The position numbers were made by a program, and so were the translations under genes. DNA of 37,808 bases from Clostridia bacterium BRH_c25 (GTDB lineage Bacteria > Bacillota_A > Clostridia > Lutisporales > Lutisporaceae). The notes beneath the pieces were generated by a model. It had not been told where the DNA came from. It did not search any database and saw only the letters and a program-made list of their open reading frames with translations. The stretch spans positions 1-37,808 of the forward strand of contig LOES01000209.1 in NCBI GenBank assembly GCA_001515955.1, written 5' to 3'. Positions 34,218 to 37,808 of the stretch are shown in pieces (the stretch's first letter is position 1; every line of letters starts with the position of its first letter).

Positions 34218-34368
34218 TACTAAGCTCCTCTCCCTTATTTCCCCAATGTAAAATTCCCTTCCCCCTTTCATATTGATAAGCAAAATAGAGGATTTACATT
34301 AAATTTATATGGTCAGTTATGAAAAGTATTCCAATGATATATTCATTGTGTCTGACATCTAAAGCCTA

Positions 34369-34410
34369 TAAAAAAACACCAGTTATGGATATATTACCAT
34401 AGCAGGTGTT
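34369..34410 (-). terminator. Terminator after the 61-residue membrane protein gene
   Basis: AACACC and GGTGTT arms (34375-34380, 34405-34410) with an inner TATGG/CCATA stem, followed on the minus strand by seven T. It lies about 35 bases after the stop. Its core is similar to the palindrome at 14701-14732. Confidence 0.85.
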
Positions 34411-34445
34411 TTGTTACAATTACGCGCCTATTCTTTTCCTCAATA

Positions 34446-34631
34446 CTAATGCTTATGCTTATGCTTTACATACATTTCAAGGTCAAATATAAGGCTCTTC
34501 AGATCCTTCTGCTTCTCCTCAAGAGCTTTCCGCCGGTACTCGTAAAACAAAACAACGGCCAGAATGACTGACTGTACTGCTATGAAAACAAGTCCCTCCA
34601 TAATACTGCCGAACCGAAAAATATCATGCAT
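34446..34631 (-). CDS. Tiny membrane protein (61 residues)
   Basis: ATG 34631, preceded by AAGGAGAT at about nine bases. The protein has one membrane helix (about residues 12-30, EGLVFIAVQSVILAVVLFYEY), then a charged helix RRKALEEKQKDLKSLIFDLEMY and a HKHKH tail. No family is recognised. It has a good terminator of its own. Its start overlaps the stop of the 19-residue frame by eight bases, which suggests translational coupling. The histidine-rich tail could bind metal; that is only a guess. Confidence 0.65.
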   Translation of the reverse strand: MHDIFRFGSIMEGLVFIAVQSVILAVVLFYEYRRKALEEKQKDLKSLIFDLEMYVKHKHKH

Positions 34632-34683
34632 GCACCATATCTCCTTGCCCCGCAAGCTGAATACAACCAAGACCTTTTATCAT
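34624..34683 (-). CDS. Very short upstream frame (19 residues) coupled to the tiny membrane protein
   Basis: ATG 34683 to TGA 34624, beginning MIKGLGCIQL and ending GDMVHA. It has the strongest ribosome site in the area (AGGAGGGG), but that site is fully paired in the hairpin 34686-34719. Its stop overlaps the start of the 61-residue gene. It may be a control peptide or simply part of a leader; translation is not shown. Confidence 0.35.
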   Translation of the reverse strand: MIKGLGCIQLAGQGDMVHA

Positions 34684-34685
34684 GT

Positions 34686-34719
34686 ATTTCCCCTCCTTAT
34701 CTTATTTAGGAGGGGAAAT
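34686..34719 (-). promoter_or_regulatory. Perfect hairpin burying a ribosome binding site
   Basis: ATTTCCCCTCCT and AGGAGGGGAAAT form a perfect 12-bp stem with a ten-base loop. On the minus strand the second arm is the ribosome site of the 19-residue frame, whose ATG follows three bases later. No U-run follows, so it is not a terminator. Confidence 0.6.
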
Positions 34720-34720
34720 T

Positions 34721-34761
34721 GAAAAAGTGCATATGCAGGTTTTATCCCACACATGCACTTT
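34721..34761 (-). terminator. Terminator-like hairpin, minus strand
   Basis: AAAGTGCAT and ATGCACTTT arms (34724-34732, 34753-34761) with TTTTTC following on the minus strand. The nearest minus-strand gene ending upstream is the flavodoxin gene at 35157, some 400 bases away, so it may end that long 3' region or an unseen transcript. Confidence 0.55.
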
Positions 34762-34845
34762 ATGTTATCATTCAGAAGCCAAGGCATCCTTTCCTTGCAC
34801 AATGCAATGCAAACACATTGTAACATCAATGCAATGGAACACGCC

Positions 34846-34874
34846 TTGAAATAACTGTAAAAATAGACTATAAT
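34846..34874 (+). promoter_or_regulatory. Promoter of the plus-strand small RNA
   Basis: TTGAAA (34846-34851), 17-base spacer, TATAAT (34869-34874). The expected start at 34880-34881 coincides with the first base of the closing stem of the RNA below. Confidence 0.8.
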
Positions 34875-34879
34875 AACAT

Positions 34880-34976
34880 AAGGTTGCTGTGGCAGCGAAA
34901 GCTGCGTTTGTGGGTGGTGTTGCACCTGCATGAGCCTGTAAGTGTTCCAGCACTTACAGGTCACGGCGACCTTTTT
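34880..34976 (+). ncRNA. Structured small RNA of about 97 nt, family not recognised
   Basis: The 5' end AAGGTTGCTGTG (34880-34891) pairs with the 3' end CACGGCGACCTT (34962-34973) over 12 bp with two G-U pairs, closing the molecule. Inside are three hairpins: GCAGC-GAAA-GCTGC (34892-34905), GGTG-TTG-CACC (34916-34926) and a perfect 10-bp stem CCTGTAAGTG/CACTTACAGG (34935-34960). T-run 34972-34976 ends it as an intrinsic terminator. It has its own consensus promoter, and no plus-strand gene follows, so it is a stand-alone RNA rather than a leader. It lacks the conserved loop of SRP RNA and the features of 6S, tmRNA or T-box RNAs. The rest of 34977-35156 shows nothing recognisable. Confidence 0.72.
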
Positions 34977-35156
34977 CAAAATCCCCTACAATTATTATAG
35001 CCTTATATTTTCCAATGCGCAACAATTTTGTATTATTTTGTTTGTCAAGCTGCATAACTGTATTTGTTAGGAACTTCTGGTGCCTGCGTTATATACAACG
35101 CGTAGTCGGCAACATATTCCCTTCCTTTGTAATAACGAACCATTCGAATCACAAAT

Positions 35157-35951
35157 TTATGTTTTCTTTAAAAGCAACAACATCAGCCCTGAGAATGCTT
35201 CTGCAAAAAAAACCTTAAGTTTTGATGATTGATGAGGGATGTAGTATGACGTTTTTGGATTGAGCCAGCCTTTTTCCTTCCAGAAGGTTTTATTGGCGGA
35301 ATCCTCTTTGTCCCTCATCCATATTTTCTTTCTGATTTTGTATATCATCAGGGATATAAAGGATGGCTTCATATACTTCTTATTATATATATCACTATAA
35401 AGGGATTTGGCGGCTTTTTTAATACGTTTTCCATACTTTCGACTGATTTCTTCATGAGGCATTTGAGCTCCCGTAATAAATCCCGCTTTGCCGGACAAAT
35501 ATGAACCATATGCAAAAAAAGCACCATAGATGGTTTTCAATGTATGCCCCAGAGAGGCTGATCCTGTTGTTGCCAGAGCATATACACATTTATCCGGAAG
35601 GTCTGACCTGTAGCAGGCATAAGCCATGCGATCAAGTAAATTCTTCATTACACCTGCAACATCGTTAACATATACAGGAGATGTGACTATGATACCATCC
35701 GACTCCGCTATCAGACTTCTAATCTTTTTAAAATCATCATCTCCAAGAGGACAAAGCGCTTCATTTATATCAAGGCAAGTCCTGCACCCCCGGCAAGGCT
35801 TTATGTCATATTCGAATAATTGTACATAATGAAACTCAACCGAGAAATTATCCTTTTCACCTAGTGCTTTCATTTCGTCAGCCATGAGACTCGCAACTCT
35901 GTATGTATTCCCTTTTTTTCTTCCACTGCAGAGCAATACAGCAATATTCAT
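35157..35951 (-). CDS. Flavodoxin-family NAD(P)H-dependent oxidoreductase
   Basis: A 264-residue protein with an N-terminal FMN-reductase/flavodoxin-like domain: LLCSGRKKGNTYRVASLM binds FMN phosphate, CRGCRTCLDINEALCPLGDD is the cysteine-rich loop of this group, and IIVTSPVYVNDVAGVMKNLLDR is the second flavin-contact block. A basic C-terminal region of about 80 residues follows. It likely transfers electrons from reduced carriers to a small substrate. ATG 35951 starts two bases after the EFR1-type gene stop, so the two are cotranscribed. A TTG at 35957 is a less likely start. The substrate is unknown. Confidence 0.85.
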   Translation of the reverse strand: MNIAVLLCSGRKKGNTYRVASLMADEMKALGEKDNFSVEFHYVQLFEYDIKPCRGCRTCLDINEALCPLGDDDFKKIRSLIAESDGIIVTSPVYVNDVAGVMKNLLDRMAYACYRSDLPDKCVYALATTGSASLGHTLKTIYGAFFAYGSYLSGKAGFITGAQMPHEEISRKYGKRIKKAAKSLYSDIYNKKYMKPSFISLMIYKIRKKIWMRDKEDSANKTFWKEKGWLNPKTSYYIPHQSSKLKVFFAEAFSGLMLLLLKKT

Positions 35952-35953
35952 CT

Positions 35954-36727
35954 TCAATCAATCCCTATATTGGGATTGGTGTACCTTCCCTTTTTTTCAG
36001 TGCCTTTTCCGTATTGAATTGCTTTTACGGGACAATAATGGATACACGCCAGGCATTGGGTACAGCGTTTCCCCCACTGTGGCTTTTCATTCACTTTAAT
36101 GCTGTTGCAATTACAAACCCTTTCGCAAATACCACAGCCGGTACAATTATCATTTGCATAAAATTTTGTGGTATTAATGGCGTTTTTATTAAACATAGGG
36201 TTTATAAATCCGGTTAATAACCACGGGAGAAAACCTTTTTCTACTCTGAATATTCCCGTTGTTCTTTGTTTAATAGTATGATTGATATTTTCCAAGATTC
36301 CATCTGCTGCGGAAAGCTTTTCTTGTTCCTGCTCTTTTGAATCTACATCGCCCATTAATATATAGTTATTCGGCATTTTGATAGAAAATCCACTATTTAA
36401 ATTCAGACCCTTTTTCTTCAAGCAATCGCCTATAACTTTCATGGTGTTCCCGATGTTATCTCCGCAAGTTGCAACAGAGAAAATATAGTTGTCCCGAAAA
36501 TTATTCAACATGAGCTTCTTAATAAATTCAATAACGATTCCAGGAGGCCCCCATGCATACACCGGATATACAAAGCCTACAATTTCATTGTCCCTCAAGC
36601 TGTATTCGTAAAATTCACCGCCACTGTTTACGGCGGCAGCTATTGAAACTAATTCTTCACTATTATGCCGGGCAATACTTTTTGCGGCATAAAGTGAGTT
36701 TCCTGTTCCGGAAAAATAAAATATCAT
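35954..36727 (-). CDS. EFR1-type flavodoxin/ferredoxin fusion protein
   Basis: A 257-residue protein. The N-terminal flavodoxin-like domain starts MIFYFSGTGNSLYAAKSIA (FMN phosphate loop) and includes FVYPVYAWGPPGIV. The C-terminal part carries two 4Fe-4S motifs, CTGCGICERVCNC and CTQCLACIHYCPVKAI; in the first motif the usual final C-P is C-N. EFR1 proteins are common in clostridia and shuttle electrons between flavin and iron-sulfur centres. GGGTGAT precedes ATG 36727. The neighbouring flavodoxin-family oxidoreductase is its probable partner. Confidence 0.88.
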   Translation of the reverse strand: MIFYFSGTGNSLYAAKSIARHNSEELVSIAAAVNSGGEFYEYSLRDNEIVGFVYPVYAWGPPGIVIEFIKKLMLNNFRDNYIFSVATCGDNIGNTMKVIGDCLKKKGLNLNSGFSIKMPNNYILMGDVDSKEQEQEKLSAADGILENINHTIKQRTTGIFRVEKGFLPWLLTGFINPMFNKNAINTTKFYANDNCTGCGICERVCNCNSIKVNEKPQWGKRCTQCLACIHYCPVKAIQYGKGTEKKGRYTNPNIGID

Positions 36728-36789
36728 GCTATCACCCTTTCACACAAATCCATATCTTAATGCGATTATAGCATACTAAGTGGTGTCAT

Positions 36790-37042
36790 GCACCGCAGTT
36801 TCGCACTTATTTGATTCTGCTTATCATGCTTCTTGCTGCGGATTCTGTTATACCTATCTTCTTCTGCCGCTTTTTATCAATTTATATATTTCTTGACGCA
36901 TTCCTTCCATATTTTCCTCCACAGTATTCCTCTCTCCAAGCTCTCCCCAAAATAATACACCTCCTGACATTATATTACCAGAAGGTGTACCAATTGTAAA
37001 TATTTACCTTAATATGTGCGAATGTGCGAAGCCTGGCACCAT
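36790..37042 (-). mobile_element. Deletion derivative of the RAYT element (253 bp)
   Basis: Four blocks match the intact element at 31147-32089 in the same order: the left end through TATACCTAT, a block around 31291-31338 (CTTCTTCTGC... to TATATTTCTTGAC), a short block around 31857 (ATTCCTTCCATATTTTCC) and the right end from about 31965. Three internal deletions remove most of the transposase gene, so it cannot move on its own. It keeps both ends, the RBS-sequestering hairpin and the TGAAT neighbour. Confidence 0.85.
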
Positions 37043-37808
37043 ATTCACAGTGAAGCTTTTTTTACCCGGAAGCAGAACTGCGCCCTGCGGTGAATCTAAA
37101 ATCTTTGCTTCATTTGTCTCAATTTCTTCAGTATTAATTCCTCTGAGTACAACCTTGAAGTCTTTATTCATATCACATTCAAATTTAATGCCGCATTTAT
37201 TCCCTTCATCATCATAATTCACAATTGCTTCAATTCTGGCTGTAATTTTTCCTTGAAGATCTCTGACTTTAGCCTCTGCCCTATCCCCTAATTCAAAAAC
37301 ATGGAAGGATACGCCGTCTTCATAGTCATAGTCCGGCTTATCATCTGACGCTCCGATTGCCAGAATGCTGTTTTCCCTTACAAACAAGGGAAGACTTAAA
37401 TAATCATACTCTTTTTCTATCCATCTTCCTCCGGCTATCTTTTCATTGGATAAAAGATGTGTCCAGCTGCCCTGGGGCAAATAGAACACCGCTCTGTGAT
37501 CGACCCTGAGAATCGGCGAAACCAGCAGCTTATCTCCGAACATATACTGTCTTTCCAGGTAGTCGCAGGCGTAGTCCCCAGGAAACTCTATCTGCATCGG
37601 CCTCATAAGAGGAATACCTGTTTCATTAACTTCACAGGCCTTATCAAAAATGTAGGGCATAAGAGAATACTTCAGTCTTGTGAAGAAATTCAACACCCTG
37701 CAGGCCTCTTCATCATAATTCCACGGAACACGGTAGGAGGTGGACCCATGCAGCCTGCTGTGGGATGATAAAAGTCCAAAAGCAATCCATCTCTTATAAA
37801 TATCCGGT
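37004..37808 (-). CDS. yicI: GH31 alpha-xylosidase (YicI-like), C-terminal part
   Basis: The frame is open to the right window edge; about 268 codons are visible. It matches the C-terminal part of YicI-type GH31 enzymes: KRWIAFGLLSSHSRLHG, TSYRVPWNYDEEA, MRPMQIEFPGDYACDYLERQ, FYLPQGSWTHL and SLPLFVRENSILAIG, then the C-terminal beta domains. The family releases alpha-xylose from xyloglucan oligosaccharides. The catalytic domain is outside the window. The last 12 codons, from the methionine after SFTVN, are read from the end of the deleted RAYT element, so the native C-terminus was replaced near its last residues. Activity is probably retained. Confidence 0.88.
   Translation of the reverse strand, partial: PDIYKRWIAFGLLSSHSRLHGSTSYRVPWNYDEEACRVLNFFTRLKYSLMPYIFDKACEVNETGIPLMRPMQIEFPGDYACDYLERQYMFGDKLLVSPILRVDHRAVFYLPQGSWTHLLSNEKIAGGRWIEKEYDYLSLPLFVRENSILAIGASDDKPDYDYEDGVSFHVFELGDRAEAKVRDLQGKITARIEAIVNYDDEGNKCGIKFECDMNKDFKVVLRGINTEEIETNEAKILDSPQGAVLLPGKKSFTVNMVPGFAHSHILR

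Noticed and set aside
34880..34976. SRP, 6S, T-box or cobalamin riboswitch
   Set aside because: The conserved loops of these families are absent, and no plus-strand gene follows that a riboswitch could control.
34680..34979. Minus-strand frame of 99 residues
   Set aside because: It runs across the structured RNA and two hairpins, has no ribosome site, and its sequence is explained by the RNA stems.

Overview
The window looks like chromosomal DNA of an anaerobic, low-to-moderate GC Firmicute of the class Clostridia. The grounds are strong AGGAGG ribosome binding sites, a ferredoxin-dependent 2-oxoacid oxidoreductase, a clostridial pair of glutamine synthetases (GSI and GSIII) with an ANTAR regulator, an EFR1-type flavodoxin/ferredoxin and an anaerobic glycerol-3-phosphate dehydrogenase system. 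I cannot name the species. Almost all genes lie on the minus strand. No rRNA, tRNA or CRISPR array was seen.

Region 1 (1-6.7 kb, minus): an IclR regulator, then one operon reading ketopantoate-reductase-like enzyme, TRAP transporter DctP-DctQ-DctM, and 2-oxoacid:ferredoxin oxidoreductase gamma-delta-alpha (alpha runs off the left edge). It looks like uptake plus oxidation of an organic acid. Region 2 (6.8-7.5 kb) is decayed: a creatininase fragment and a DUF1848 pseudogene. Region 3 (7.6-14.7 kb, minus): a glycerol operon (EutH-family permease, glycerol kinase, GlpA-like dehydrogenase with a BFD domain, FAD oxidoreductase, DUF1667 protein) behind a clear promoter with an embedded palindrome, preceded by a DeoR-type regulator.

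Region 4 (14.8-22.8 kb, minus): a nitrogen-assimilation block, nadE - glnN (GSIII) - glnA (GSI) - ANTAR regulator - amt. The segments before glnN, glnA and amt each carry a small hairpin with a six-base loop whose 3' half is also the 5' arm of an intrinsic terminator. This is the architecture of ANTAR antitermination targets. The regulator's receiver domain seems to lack the phosphoacceptor aspartate. This self-contained RNA-based nitrogen regulon is the most coherent system in the window.

Region 5 (23-31 kb): a DUF4352-like protein, MsrAB, a tandem GNAT acetyltransferase behind a leader peptide and two tandem terminator hairpins, a shortened DUF6198 membrane protein behind a leader hairpin, a YdcF-like protein, a small membrane protein, and a large secreted multidomain protein split by a one-base frameshift. 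Region 6 (31-37.8 kb): a REP-associated tyrosine transposase (RAYT) element, a YjiH-family membrane protein, a methyltransferase, a tiny membrane protein, a promoter-to-terminator structured small RNA of about 97 nt on the plus strand, a flavodoxin/EFR1 pair, a deleted copy of the RAYT element, and the C-terminal part of a GH31 alpha-xylosidase whose last codons come from that element. TGCCAGGCAC-type REP repeats related to the RAYT ends are scattered across the window.
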